DNA of 64,000 nt from Rhizobium johnstonii 3841 (GCF_000009265.1 NC_008380.1:4795501-4859500); one strand, 5' to 3'; numbered from the stretch's first letter, positions 54,171 through 63,007 are shown. Numbers and translations are program-made. Notes: generated from the sequence alone by a model not told the origin.

Positions 54171-55145
54171 CTACGAGAACAGCATCGCCGAAAGCTTGCG
54201 CCGCGCTGCAACAGTCGCCGGATCCTTGAAGCCCCAGACCTCGAAGAACTGCAGCAGCTGGCGGCGGGCGCCGTCATCGTCGAAGGCACGGTCCTTGCGC
54301 ATGATCAGCAGCAGATGGTCGGCCGCCTCGTCGCGCCGGCCTTCGACATTGCGGATCTTGGCAAGCTTGATTCGCGCCTCGTGGTCATCGGGATTGGCGG
54401 CCAGTTCACGCTCTAGCGCAACGGGATCGCCGAGCTTGCGAGCCTCTTCGATCTGCTCGAGCTTCATCAGCACGGCCTGGATGCCGGTGTCTTTCGCCAG
54501 CTCTTCCGGCAACTCCGTCAGTATTTCGCGCGCCCGCTGATGCTGGTTTGCGGCGATCATGCATTCGGCCATGCCGGCAAGCGCCTTGGCATTCTCGGGG
54601 TCGGCCTGCATCACGGCGCCGTAGAGCTGAGCGGCCTCGTTGATATTGCCGGCGGCAAGCAGTTCCGCCGCTTCAGTAACCACCGCTTCGATTTCGGCCG
54701 CCTCGTCGGCGCCGGCCGGACCGGCGATCCGGTCGATGAACTGCTGGATCTGGCTTTCCGGCACCGCGCCCATGAAACCGTCAGCAGGACGGCCGTTGAC
54801 GAAGGCGATGACGGCGGGGATCGACTGGATGCCGAGCTGGCCGGCGATCGAGGGATGGTCGTCGATGTTCATCTTGACCAGCCGAACGCGGCCCTTGGCT
54901 TCGTTGATCACCTTTTCCAAGACCGGCGTCAGCTGCTTGCACGGGCCGCACCAGGGCGCCCAGAAATCGACCAGCACCGGCTGCTTGCGCGATTCCTCGA
55001 TGACGTCCTTGGCGAAATTCGCGGTCGTCGTCTCCGTGATGTAGCTGCCGGCCGCAGCCGCGGGTTCCGGCGTAGCACCGAAGCTTGTCGTCGCCGTCAT
55101 CTGATTTCCGAAGGAACCGTTATAGGGGTTGTCGCTGCCGCTCAT
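54171..55145 (-). CDS. Thioredoxin-TPR co-chaperone (CnoX/YbbN type)
   Basis: A 324-residue protein with an N-terminal disordered segment, a thioredoxin domain with the active site WAPWCGPCKQL (about residue 65), and C-terminal TPR-like helices (EAAQLYGAVMQADPENAKALAGMAECMIA). Domain order matches CnoX, a redox chaperedoxin that hands clients to GroEL. The CGPC pair suggests it is a working oxidoreductase, unlike E. coli CnoX. It is co-directional with the LON-domain gene. Confidence 0.9.
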   Translation of the reverse strand: MSGSDNPYNGSFGNQMTATTSFGATPEPAAAAGSYITETTTANFAKDVIEESRKQPVLVDFWAPWCGPCKQLTPVLEKVINEAKGRVRLVKMNIDDHPSIAGQLGIQSIPAVIAFVNGRPADGFMGAVPESQIQQFIDRIAGPAGADEAAEIEAVVTEAAELLAAGNINEAAQLYGAVMQADPENAKALAGMAECMIAANQHQRAREILTELPEELAKDTGIQAVLMKLEQIEEARKLGDPVALERELAANPDDHEARIKLAKIRNVEGRRDEAADHLLLIMRKDRAFDDDGARRQLLQFFEVWGFKDPATVAARRKLSAMLFS

Positions 55146-55183
55146 AGGTATCTCCCGCCGCGCCGATCCTGCCGGCGTCTTTG

Positions 55184-55290
55184 CTAAAGCATGTCGCGCA
55201 AAACTGTGTGGCGGTTTTGCGATAAAGATATGCGCAAAACCAAAGACTAAAGCGCGGCAAGCGAATCTAAAAGATCGCGACGCGCTCTAG
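55184..55290. repeat. Dispersed repeat family D
   Basis: AAAGCATGTCGCGCAAAACTG...CGGTTTTGCGATAAAGATATGC and then AGATCGCGACGCGCTCTAGCGC. Repeated palindromic halves (GCGCAAAA/TTTTGCG) between the YbaK-type gene and cnoX. Similar elements are, from memory, common in rhizobia. Confidence 0.6.
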
Positions 55291-55305
55291 CGCTAAAATC
55301 GTATG

Positions 55306-55815
55306 TCAGGACGTCACTTTCAAGACAAGCGGCTTATGCCCGGTCGCTTCCATGAAACGGATAAGATCGCTGCTCGCAATCGAGGTCGTCGCATCATTGG
55401 ATAGCGGATGGCAGTTGACGATCTCGTGCGCCATCAGCTCGGCATCGAGCACGAAGGTGACATTCTCGGCAGTATCGTTGATCGCGCCGAACGCCGTGAC
55501 CGAACCCGGAGCGACGCCGAGATACTCCATCAGCTTCTCCGGCCTGCCGAAGGAGACCCGGCCCGACCCACCGATGGCATTATGCACCTGCTTGAGGTCG
55601 ACGGCAGCATTTTCCTCCACGGTCAGCAGAAAATACCTGTCCTTCTTGTCCTTGATGAAAAGATTCTTGGTGTGGCCACCGGGGATTTCATCGCGCAGGG
55701 CAACCGATTCCGCCACGGTGAAGACCGGCGCATGGTCGACCGTCTTATGGGCAATACCGAGTCCGTCGAGAAAGGCAAACAATTCATCTCTTGTCTTCGG
55801 GGCATTTTCGGACAT
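55306..55815 (-). CDS. YbaK/ProX-type prolyl-tRNA editing deacylase
   Basis: A 169-residue aminoacyl-tRNA deacylase domain, probably clearing mis-charged Ala- or Cys-tRNAPro. Blocks HKTVDHAPVFTVAE, GGHTKNLFIKDKKD, GRVSFGRPEKLMEYLGVAPGSVTAFG match the ProX/PrdX group. Start at MSENAPKTRD. The gene is on the minus strand, opposite to tRNA-Gly. Confidence 0.9.
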   Translation of the reverse strand: MSENAPKTRDELFAFLDGLGIAHKTVDHAPVFTVAESVALRDEIPGGHTKNLFIKDKKDRYFLLTVEENAAVDLKQVHNAIGGSGRVSFGRPEKLMEYLGVAPGSVTAFGAINDTAENVTFVLDAELMAHEIVNCHPLSNDATTSIASSDLIRFMEATGHKPLVLKVTS

Positions 55816-55980
55816 GGGGCAATCCATTGGACGGGAAGGGAAAAAAGCGAGGCGTCCTGATTAAGTCGGTCCACATCGTTTGGCAATCTTTGCGACCGAC
55901 GCTTTGCCCCGCATTTGCGGCCTTTCCGCCGGGCCGCTGCGAACACCAGAATTTTTCTTCGCCTCTCCGTCATTTCCCTG

Positions 55981-56009
55981 TTGCATTTGAAAACCCGTTA
56001 GGCCATATA
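55981..56009 (+). promoter_or_regulatory. Promoter of tRNA-Gly
   Basis: TTGCAT, a 17-base gap and CATATA form -35 and -10 boxes about 60-65 bases before the tRNA. Confidence 0.55.
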
Positions 56010-56071
56010 GCGCCGGTCGCCGCGAGGCGGCGCCCACGGTCCAACAACTACCCCGGACCGATGCGGATTGA

Positions 56072-56146
56072 GCGGGTGTAGCTCAGGGGTAGAGCACAAC
56101 CTTGCCAAGGTTGGGGTCGAGGGTTCGAATCCCTTCGCCCGCTCCA
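56072..56146 (+). tRNA. tRNA-Gly (GCC)
   Basis: 75 bases with a 7-bp acceptor stem (GCGGGTG/CGCCCGC with one G-T pair), D-arm GCTC AGGGGTA GAGC, anticodon loop TTGCCAA with anticodon GCC, T-arm GAGGGTTCGAATCCCTT and an encoded CCA. All arms pair. Reads GGC and GGT codons. Confidence 0.98.
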
Positions 56147-56422
56147 GTTTCTCCCGATAGAATTAAGTGTTTGCATAGCGCCACGATTGACGCCGTTGCG
56201 CCAACGCACGGCAAGGGACCACTTCCGAAACTCATGTGTTTCCGAATCCCGATTTCATCTCGAAATCCTGGTGCGGCAGCGAATGACTGATACTCAAACA
56301 TTTTTAGCTCGCCACTTTGTGGCGATAAGCTTCAACTCCCGCATCAAGGGCGATCACGGTCCCGACCGCTGAGGAGCTTGCGCGCAAGAGCTGATTTGAC
56401 GCCCTGCGCTACGTCTCCGGGA

Positions 56423-56578
56423 TCATTTTGGCAGGAATCCGTGAGCTGATAGCCATTCTCCAAGAATACGACGGATAGTCTCTGAGTGGGTGGGCGCATC
56501 GACTTCCTGTTCGGCGAACCTGTCGAGCGCTTCGCTGAATTCATCGCCAGCCAGACCCCACCATAATCTATATAGCAC
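56423..56578 (-). pseudogene. Ribbon-helix-helix (CopG/Arc-like) remnant
   Basis: On the minus strand from GTG at 56578 the frame gives 51 residues ending LDRFAEQEVDAPTHSETIRRILGEWLSAHG-like sequence, the helix-helix half of a ribbon-helix-helix repressor as often seen in rhizobial genomes. The N-terminal beta-strand (usual RPIQVRL-like) is missing; the first residues (VLYRLWWGLAG) look like junk. No partner toxin is seen. A truncated copy is more likely than an intact gene. Confidence 0.5.
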
Positions 56579-56702
56579 TTCGGAATCCCGAAATTGGTTG
56601 CGGTGCTGAAATCATTGGATGTTTCCCCGCGGCAACACCGCCCAAAACGCGACGAATTTCGGAATCCCGAAGCGGGGGAATTTCGGGATCCCGAAGTGGG
56701 AT
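56579..56702. repeat. Clustered TTCGGAATCCCGAA palindromes
   Basis: Three copies: 56579-56592, 56658-56671 (TTCGGAATCCCGAA) and 56682-56695 (TTCGGGATCCCGAA, a perfect palindrome). The last two lie in a 24-bp tandem unit (56655-56702). A looser relative is at about 56238-56250. Confidence 0.75.
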
Positions 56703-57055
56703 TTTTTCTTTATGGCGACGCTGACGCGTTTGTCGGCAGCGATCGGGCCGAGGCATCCGGCTGAAGAAACCGAGTCGGTCGGAGGCTCAGCGATTACGGC
56801 GCCTTCCACCTCGACGCCGGCTTAGAAGATCAAGATTGCAATTTATTTTGGTTGATTGGTTCGTTTGTAAACTTATTGTCGAGGCAAAAAGGACGCGTCT
56901 TCGGATCGGACCGCAAATGTTCAGTTTATCGCAGCACGAACTCCTCTGGGCGATGCCGATCCGGACCCAGCACATCGATGCCGGCGCTCGAGCCGGGTTA
57001 CCAGCATCGCCACTCATAACTTCCTGATTGCTCCCAACATCAACTGAGGTTTCCC

Positions 57056-58498
57056 ATGCGTATCGCCGTCGGTGGCATTCATACCGAATGCAGCACATAC
57101 AATCCCGTTCTGAACGAGGAAAAGGATTTCCGCGTCGTGCGTGGGGAGGCCCTGCTGGCGTCTCCCTATTTCGCCTTCCTCAAGGATTATGACGCCGAGT
57201 TTCTGCCGACGATCCATGCCCGCGCGATTGCCGGCGGTCCGGTTTCGCGCGCCACCTACGAGGCCTTCAAGGGTGAATTCCTCGAGCGGCTGAAGCCGAT
57301 GCTGCCGCTCGACGGTCTCTATCTCGCCATGCATGGCGCCATGTATGTCGAAGGCATGGAGGATGCCGAGGGCGACTGGATCGGTGCGGCCCGCGCGGCG
57401 GTCGGCGAGGATTGCACGGTCTCGGCAAGCTACGACCTGCACGGCAACGTCACCCAGCGCATCATCGACGCGCTCGACATCTATTCCACCTATCGCACCG
57501 CACCGCATATCGATGTCGAGGAGACGATGCGCCGCTCCGTCTCCATGCTGGTAAAGAGCCTGAAAACGGGCGAGAGGCCGACCCTTCTCTGGGCGCCGAT
57601 CCCGGTCGTGCTGCCCGGCGAGCGCACCAGCACTGTCGATGAACCGGCAAAGAGCCTCTATGACATGCTGCCCGGGATCGATGCGATCGACGGCGTCTGG
57701 GATGCATCGCTGATGGTCGGCTATGTCTGGGCCGACGAACCGCGCGCCACCGCCGCCGCCATCATGACCGGCACCGACCGCGCCGTGCTGGAGCGTGAGG
57801 CGAAACGCCTCGCGAGGGCTTATTGGAATGCGCGCGAAGACTTTGTTTTCGGCTGCGAGACCGGCTCGCTCGAAGAATGCGTCGAAAAGGCGATCGCAAG
57901 CCCGACCGCCCCTGTTGTGCTTGCCGAATCCGGCGACAACCCGACCGGCGGCGGTGTCGGGGACCGGGCCGATGTGCTGGCCGAGCTGATCGCCAGAGAG
58001 GCCACCGGCGTCGTCTTCGCCGGCATCGCCGACAAGGCGGCGACCGAGGCCTGTTATGCCGCAGGCATCGGCGCCGAGCTGGAGCTCAGCGTCGGCGCCT
58101 CGCTCGATAACAAAGGCAGCAAGCCGGTTATCGCCCGCTTCACCGTCAAATTCCTGCACGAAACTTCTGATCCGACTGACCGCCAGGCGGTGGTTTCGGT
58201 CAGTGGCATCGATCTGGTGCTCTCCGCCAAGCGCCGGCCCTATCACAATATCGCCGATTTCACCCGGCTCGGCCTTGACGCGCATCGGGCGAAAATCATC
58301 GTCGTCAAATCGGGCTATCTCTCGCCGGAATTGGCGCCGATTGCCAATCCGAACCTGATGGCGCTATCAACAGGTGTCGTCGACCAGTTCGTCGAGCGCC
58401 TGCCGCGGCTGCGCAAGCAGCATCCGACCTACCCCTTCGACAAGGATTTTGCCTTCGAGCCGCAAGTCTTTCTCTCCGCACGCTCGACGCCGGCCTGA
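57056..58498 (+). CDS. M81-family metallopeptidase (MlrC-like)
   Basis: A 480-residue protein of the MlrC/M81 family. It begins MRIAVGGIHTECSTYNP; metal ligands probably lie in LAMHGAMY, SYDLHGNV and APHIDVEETM (Asp, His, His). Family members cleave linearised microcystin or act on unusual small peptides and amides; the real substrate is unknown. A terminator follows, then the FCD regulator. Signal peptide absent: cytoplasmic. Confidence 0.9.
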   Translation: MRIAVGGIHTECSTYNPVLNEEKDFRVVRGEALLASPYFAFLKDYDAEFLPTIHARAIAGGPVSRATYEAFKGEFLERLKPMLPLDGLYLAMHGAMYVEGMEDAEGDWIGAARAAVGEDCTVSASYDLHGNVTQRIIDALDIYSTYRTAPHIDVEETMRRSVSMLVKSLKTGERPTLLWAPIPVVLPGERTSTVDEPAKSLYDMLPGIDAIDGVWDASLMVGYVWADEPRATAAAIMTGTDRAVLEREAKRLARAYWNAREDFVFGCETGSLEECVEKAIASPTAPVVLAESGDNPTGGGVGDRADVLAELIAREATGVVFAGIADKAATEACYAAGIGAELELSVGASLDNKGSKPVIARFTVKFLHETSDPTDRQAVVSVSGIDLVLSAKRRPYHNIADFTRLGLDAHRAKIIVVKSGYLSPELAPIANPNLMALSTGVVDQFVERLPRLRKQHPTYPFDKDFAFEPQVFLSARSTPA

Positions 58499-58536
58499 GG
58501 TCAGCTGAACCAATTGCGTTTTTCTGAATGATACTG

Positions 58537-58577
58537 TCGATCGCGGCGGCGCCCTGTCGCCGCGATCGACTGTTTTT
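58537..58577 (+). terminator. Rho-independent terminator of the M81 gene
   Basis: A perfect 13-bp stem GTCGATCGCGGCG/CGCCGCGATCGAC with a 9-base loop, then TGTTTTT. 38 bases past the stop codon. Confidence 0.93.
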
Positions 58578-58660
58578 CCATATCGCGGCGATAGCGGGAT
58601 CTGAGCAAAAAACGGGCAGATTTCGATTTGCACAAAAAAGCGCTTGACGGTCGGCGCGAT

Positions 58661-58701
58661 TTGGTTTGCACTGAACCAATAGAAAATTGGTACGGACCAT
58701 T
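58661..58701 (+). promoter_or_regulatory. Composite operator of the FCD regulator
   Basis: TTGGTT-N7-AACCAA (58661-58679) and ACCAAT-N5-ATTGGT (58675-58691) interlock, and TGGT-N4-ACCA follows (58688-58699). TTGGT/ACCAA is a FadR/GntR-type half-site. A further half-site CTGAACCAAT is at 58506-58515. TTGACG at 58644 could be the -35 box. Confidence 0.65.
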
Positions 58702-58708
58702 TAAGCGA

Positions 58709-59440
58709 ATGCCGATAGATGAGACGCAAGGCAATTCGAATTATGCGCTGGAGAGGCTGAGGGCTCTCCTGCGGTCCGACAGTCTCGACGCCGACGGCAA
58801 GCTGCCGACCGAGCGCACCCTTTCGGAAATGCTTGGCGTCGGTCGCCGTGCCGTCCGCCGCGCCCTCGAAGTGCTGGAGGCCGAGGGCCGCATCTGGCGC
58901 CGTCAGGGCTCCGGCACCTATGCCGGCCCGCGCCCCGACGGCTGGAGCGATCATGTCGGCTCGATCGTTGCCGGCACCGATCTCATGGAAGTCATGGAAG
59001 TGCGCCTGCGCATCGAGCCGCAGCTCGCCCAGCTTGCCGCCATGCGCGCCAAGGCCGCCGATATCGAGCGCATGTACGATCTGGTGAAGAAGATCTACGA
59101 AAGCACCGATGCCGACGGGCGCGAACTCTGGGACGGGGCGCTGCACCGCCAGATCGCCCAATGCGCCGGCAACGGTTTCTTCCTCACCATCTTCGACGTC
59201 ATCAACCGGGTGCGCCAGGACGATGCCTGGCAGACGATCCGCGAGCGCGCCCGCAGCGCCAGCCGGACGCGGCCCGTCACCTTTAACCAGCACACGGCGA
59301 TCGTCGATGCGATCGCCGCCCATGACCCGGCCAGGGCGGGCGAAGCGATGCGCCAGCATCTGCTGACACTGCAGGAAAGCCTCATCCGCATCACCTCGCT
59401 CGATCATAGCGAAGCGGAGGTCGACAAGACCCTCGCCTGA
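58709..59440 (+). CDS. FadR/FCD-subfamily GntR regulator
   Basis: A 243-residue regulator. The N-terminal winged helix (about 20-75) has LPTERTLSEMLGVGRRAVRRALEVLEAEGRIWRRQGSGTY; the C-terminal FCD domain (about 95-230) has the metal/ligand His pattern ALHRQIAQ, NQHTAIVDAI and AMRQHL. Start at MPIDETQGN (58709), supported by AAGCG upstream only weakly. It is likely the local regulator of the peptide cluster and of itself, since operator half-sites surround its promoter. Confidence 0.92.
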   Translation: MPIDETQGNSNYALERLRALLRSDSLDADGKLPTERTLSEMLGVGRRAVRRALEVLEAEGRIWRRQGSGTYAGPRPDGWSDHVGSIVAGTDLMEVMEVRLRIEPQLAQLAAMRAKAADIERMYDLVKKIYESTDADGRELWDGALHRQIAQCAGNGFFLTIFDVINRVRQDDAWQTIRERARSASRTRPVTFNQHTAIVDAIAAHDPARAGEAMRQHLLTLQESLIRITSLDHSEAEVDKTLA

Positions 59441-59532
59441 ACAACGAGGTGAGCAGGGAGAAAAGAACATGGCGGGCCATAACCGCCGGAATGGAAGCAA
59501 AAACCAAACAAAAATAGACAGAGGAGAATGGA

Positions 59533-61041
59533 ATGAAGATCGCCAAATTGCTTACCACCGCCGTTGCCGGCGCACTGTTTGCACTTCCTGCCTTCGCCGT
59601 CGACCTGAAGATCGGCCTGCAGGACGATGCCGATGTGCTCGATCCCGCGCAGTCGCGCACCTTCGTCGGCCGCATCGTCTATACCGCGATGTGCGACAAG
59701 CTGGTCGACGTCTCACCGGACCTGAAAATCGTGCCGCAGCTTGCCACCGAATGGAGCTGGTCGGCCGACGGCAAAGAGCTCACCATGAAGCTGCGCCAAG
59801 GCGTCAAGTTCCATGACGAGACCCCCTTCAACGCCGAAGCCGTCGTCGCCACCATCGAGCGCAACATCACCCTGCCGGAATCGCGCCGCAAGAGCGAGCT
59901 CAGCTCGGTCGCAAAGGTCGAGGCGACAAGCGAATACGAGGTCAAGTTCACCCTCAAGGCGCCCGACGTCACCCTTCTTGCCCAGCTTTCCGACCGCGCC
60001 GGCATGATCGTCTCGCCGAAGGCCGCCAAGGAACTCGGCGCCAAGTTCGGCGATCACCCGGTCTGCGCCGGTCCGTTCAAGTTCGTCGAGCGCGTCCAGC
60101 AGGACCGCATCGTGCTCGAAAAGTTCCAGGACTACTGGAACAAGGACAAGATCTTCATCGACAAGCTCACCTATCTGCCGATCCCGGATACGACGGTGCG
60201 CCTCGCCAATCTGCGGTCCGGCGATCTCGACATGATCGAGCGTCTGGCCGCGACCGACGCTGAAGCGGTGAAGTCCGATTCGAGCCTCGTCTATGCCGAT
60301 GCCGTCGGCACCGGCTACATGGCGCTCTATACCAATATCGGCAATGGTGCGCGTGCCGACAATCCTTTCGGCAAGGACAAGCGCCTGCGCCAGGCCTTCT
60401 CGCTGGCGATCGACCGCGATGCCGTCAACCAGATCGTCTATGAGGGCACGGCGGTTGCCGGCAACCAGCCCTTCCCGCCGAGCAGCCCGTGGTTCGACAA
60501 GGATATTCCCGTCCCCGCCCGTGACCTCGACAAGGCCAAGGCGCTAATCAAGGAAGCCGGCTTCGACCGCGTGCCGATCGAGCTGCAGATTCCCAACAAT
60601 CCTGTCGCCATGCAGATGATGCAGATCATCCAGTCGATGGTCGGCGAAGCCGGCTTCGACGTCAGCCTGAAATCGACGGAATTCGCCACGCTGCTGAGCG
60701 AACAGACCGCCGGCAACTATCAGCTCAGCCGTTCCGACTGGTCCGGCCGCGTCGATCCCGATGGCAACATCCATCAGTTCATCACCTGCAAGGGCGGCAT
60801 CAACGACACGAAATACTGCAACCCCGAGGTGGACAAGCTGCTGAACGAAGCCCGTGCATCGACCGACGATGCCGTGCGCAAGCAGAAGTATGATGCCGCC
60901 GCCGTCATCCTCAACGACGATCTGCCGATCATCTATCTCGGCCATCAGTCCTGGATCTGGGCGCTGCACAAGAACATCACCGGCTTCGTTCCGTCGCCGG
61001 ATGGCATGATCCGTCTCGTCGGCGTCAAGAAAGCCGGCTGA
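59533..61041 (+). CDS. Peptide-type ABC transporter substrate-binding protein (family 5)
   Basis: A 502-residue periplasmic protein of the DppA/OppA family. Signal peptide residues about 1-22 (MKIAKLLTTAVAGALFALPAFAV). Body blocks VPQLATEWSWSADGKELTMKLRQGVKFHDETPFNAEAVV, GTGYMALYTNIGNG, LRQAFSLAIDRDAVN are family signatures. AGAGGAGAATGG precedes the ATG. Followed by two permeases across a family A repeat. Confidence 0.95.
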   Translation: MKIAKLLTTAVAGALFALPAFAVDLKIGLQDDADVLDPAQSRTFVGRIVYTAMCDKLVDVSPDLKIVPQLATEWSWSADGKELTMKLRQGVKFHDETPFNAEAVVATIERNITLPESRRKSELSSVAKVEATSEYEVKFTLKAPDVTLLAQLSDRAGMIVSPKAAKELGAKFGDHPVCAGPFKFVERVQQDRIVLEKFQDYWNKDKIFIDKLTYLPIPDTTVRLANLRSGDLDMIERLAATDAEAVKSDSSLVYADAVGTGYMALYTNIGNGARADNPFGKDKRLRQAFSLAIDRDAVNQIVYEGTAVAGNQPFPPSSPWFDKDIPVPARDLDKAKALIKEAGFDRVPIELQIPNNPVAMQMMQIIQSMVGEAGFDVSLKSTEFATLLSEQTAGNYQLSRSDWSGRVDPDGNIHQFITCKGGINDTKYCNPEVDKLLNEARASTDDAVRKQKYDAAAVILNDDLPIIYLGHQSWIWALHKNITGFVPSPDGMIRLVGVKKAG

Positions 61042-61095
61042 TCCCTAGAGCATGATGCCGAAAAGTGTGAGCGGTTTTCGAACGACATCATGCTC
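61039..61095. repeat. Dispersed repeat family A
   Basis: GAGCATGATG-CCGAAAA...TTTTCGA-ACGA-CATCATGCTC at 61048-61095; one base differs from 44964-45011. It is preceded by TGATCCCTA, whose TGA is the stop of the binding-protein gene. As a hairpin it would separate the binding protein from the permeases. Confidence 0.92.
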
Positions 61096-61166
61096 TACTT
61101 TTTGATCCAGCAAATCATGCGGCGGAAACCCTCCGCCGCATGACCCCAGTCGTGTCAGGATCGCCC

Positions 61167-62114
61167 ATGTACACCTATATCGCCAAACGGCTCTTGGTCG
61201 CCATACCGACGCTTTTGATCATTTCGATCTTCGTCTTCTCGCTGCAGAAGCTGCTGCCCGGTGACCCGATCCTCGCCATGGCCGGCGAGGAACGCGATCC
61301 GCAGGTTCTCGAATTCCTGCGCGAGAAATACCGGCTGAACGATCCCGTGCCCTATCAATATGTCCGCTGGCTGGGGGCCGCCCTTCAGGGTGATCTTGGC
61401 ATCTCGCTGCGCACCAACCAGCCGGTCCTGCAGCTCGTCGGCGAAAAACTGCCGGTCACCATACAGCTTGCCATCATGTCGATGATCTTCGCCTTTGTCA
61501 TCGGCGTGCCGATGGGCATCCTGGCGGCCGTCAAGAAAAACACGATGATCGACTATCTCGCCAACATCATCGCGCTGACAGGCCTGTCGATCCCGAATTT
61601 CTGGCTCGGCATCATGCTGATCCTGCTGGTTTCGGTCAATCTCGGCTGGTTGCCGGCATCGGGCTACGAACCCTTTTTCAGCAATCCGCTGCGTTCGCTG
61701 GAAACCATGCTGATGCCCTCCTTCGTGCTCGGCAATGCGCTGGCGGCGACGCTGATGCGACATACCCGCTCGGCCATGCTCAGTGTACTCAGCGCCGACT
61801 ACATCCGCACCGCCCGCGCCAAGGGACTGCCGGAAAGCACCGTCGTGCTCGAGCACAGCTTCCGCAACGCGATGCTGCCGATCGTGACGCTGACCGCGCT
61901 GCTCTTTGGCGAACTGCTCGCCGGCGCCGTGCTGACCGAGCAGATCTTCACCATTCCGGGTTTCGGAAAGCTCATCGTCGACGCCGTCTTCAACCGTGAC
62001 TACGCCGTCGTCCAGGGTGTGGTGATCTGCACGGCGATCGGCTTCATCCTGATGAACCTCTTGGCCGATATTCTCTACGTCCTGCTCAATCCACGCATGA
62101 GGGCCGCCCTATGA
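61167..62114 (+). CDS. Peptide-type ABC permease (DppB-like)
   Basis: A 315-residue permease with six helices. It begins MYTYIAKRLLVAIPTLLIIS and carries the family blocks LREKYRLNDPVPYQYVRWLGAALQGDLG and the EAA loop YIRTARAKGLPESTVVLEHSFRNAMLPIVT. Its end overlaps the next permease by four bases (ATGA). Confidence 0.95.
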   Translation: MYTYIAKRLLVAIPTLLIISIFVFSLQKLLPGDPILAMAGEERDPQVLEFLREKYRLNDPVPYQYVRWLGAALQGDLGISLRTNQPVLQLVGEKLPVTIQLAIMSMIFAFVIGVPMGILAAVKKNTMIDYLANIIALTGLSIPNFWLGIMLILLVSVNLGWLPASGYEPFFSNPLRSLETMLMPSFVLGNALAATLMRHTRSAMLSVLSADYIRTARAKGLPESTVVLEHSFRNAMLPIVTLTALLFGELLAGAVLTEQIFTIPGFGKLIVDAVFNRDYAVVQGVVICTAIGFILMNLLADILYVLLNPRMRAAL

Positions 62115-62986
62115 CCGCAATCGGAGAGACCGGCATTCCCTCTGCGATCGACCGCACGCCGAGCCGCGCCTGGCGCAAGCTGAAGGCCAACAAGGGCGCC
62201 CTCGTCGGCCTTACGATCATCGCCTTCTTCGCCATTCTCGCCGTTGCCGCCCCCCTTCTTCCGATTCCCGATCCGAACGCCACAAGCTGGTCGGCAATCC
62301 GCAAGGCGCCGTCGGCCGCCCATTGGCTCGGCACCGACGACATCGGCCGCGACATTCTTTCCCGGATGATCTGGGGCGCGCAGGCATCGCTGATGGCTGG
62401 CGTCTTCTCGGTGGCCATTGCCGTTGTCATCGGCGTGCCCTTCGGCCTTATCTCCGGTTATTTCGGCGGCTGGATCGACATGGTGATCTCCCGCATCACC
62501 GAAGCCTTTCTGGCCATGCCTTTCCTCATCACCGCGATCGCGCTCGCAGCTTTTCTCGGCCCGAGCCTGACCAATGCGATGATTGCGATCGGCCTTTCGG
62601 CCATGCCGGTCTTCGTGCGGCTGACGCGCGGCCAGGTGCTTTCGGTCAAGACCGAGGAATATGTCGAGGGCGCCCGCTCGATCGGCCTCCGGTCCTCGAG
62701 CATCATCACCCGCTATATCCTGCCGAACGTCTTTGCGCCGATCCTCGTCCAGGCGACGCTGACCATCGCCACGGCGATCATCGCCGAAGCGAGCCTCTCC
62801 TTTCTTGGCCTCGGACAGCAGCCGCCGGCGCCGAGCTGGGGCTCGATGCTGAACGTCGCCAAGAATTTCCTCTCCCAGGCGCCATGGATGGCGATGTGGC
62901 CGGGTGCCGCGATCTTCCTCGTCGTCATCGGTTTCAATCTCCTAGGCGACGGCCTGCGCGATGCGCTCGATCCGCGCGAAGCATGA
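62111..62986 (+). CDS. Peptide-type ABC permease (DppC-like)
   Basis: A 291-residue second permease. Blocks HWLGTDDIGRDILSRMIWGAQASLMAG and EYVEGARSIGLRSSSIITRYILPNVFAPILVQ are characteristic of DppC/OppC. No ATPase gene appears before the gamma-glutamyltransferase; ATPases, if clustered, must lie beyond the window. Confidence 0.95.
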   Translation: MTAIGETGIPSAIDRTPSRAWRKLKANKGALVGLTIIAFFAILAVAAPLLPIPDPNATSWSAIRKAPSAAHWLGTDDIGRDILSRMIWGAQASLMAGVFSVAIAVVIGVPFGLISGYFGGWIDMVISRITEAFLAMPFLITAIALAAFLGPSLTNAMIAIGLSAMPVFVRLTRGQVLSVKTEEYVEGARSIGLRSSSIITRYILPNVFAPILVQATLTIATAIIAEASLSFLGLGQQPPAPSWGSMLNVAKNFLSQAPWMAMWPGAAIFLVVIGFNLLGDGLRDALDPREA

Positions 62987-63007
62987 TTTCTTGAAAGGAC
63001 ATTTGAC

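Larger units (their letters stand above)
56147..57055. other. Gene-poor stretch downstream of tRNA-Gly
   Basis: 909 bases without a supported full gene. It holds a short ribbon-helix-helix remnant (56423-56578), clustered TTCGG/CCGAA palindromes (56579-56702) and AT-rich sequence (56820-56890). The last 10 bases carry TGAGGTTTCCC, the ribosome site of the M81 gene. The position beside a tRNA suggests a decayed insertion, but no flanking direct repeat of the tRNA 3' end was found by eye. Confidence 0.5.

Noticed and set aside
56619..56825. A 68-codon frame with FGIPK repeats
   Set aside because: The repeats come from the palindromes themselves; both strands give similar peptides.
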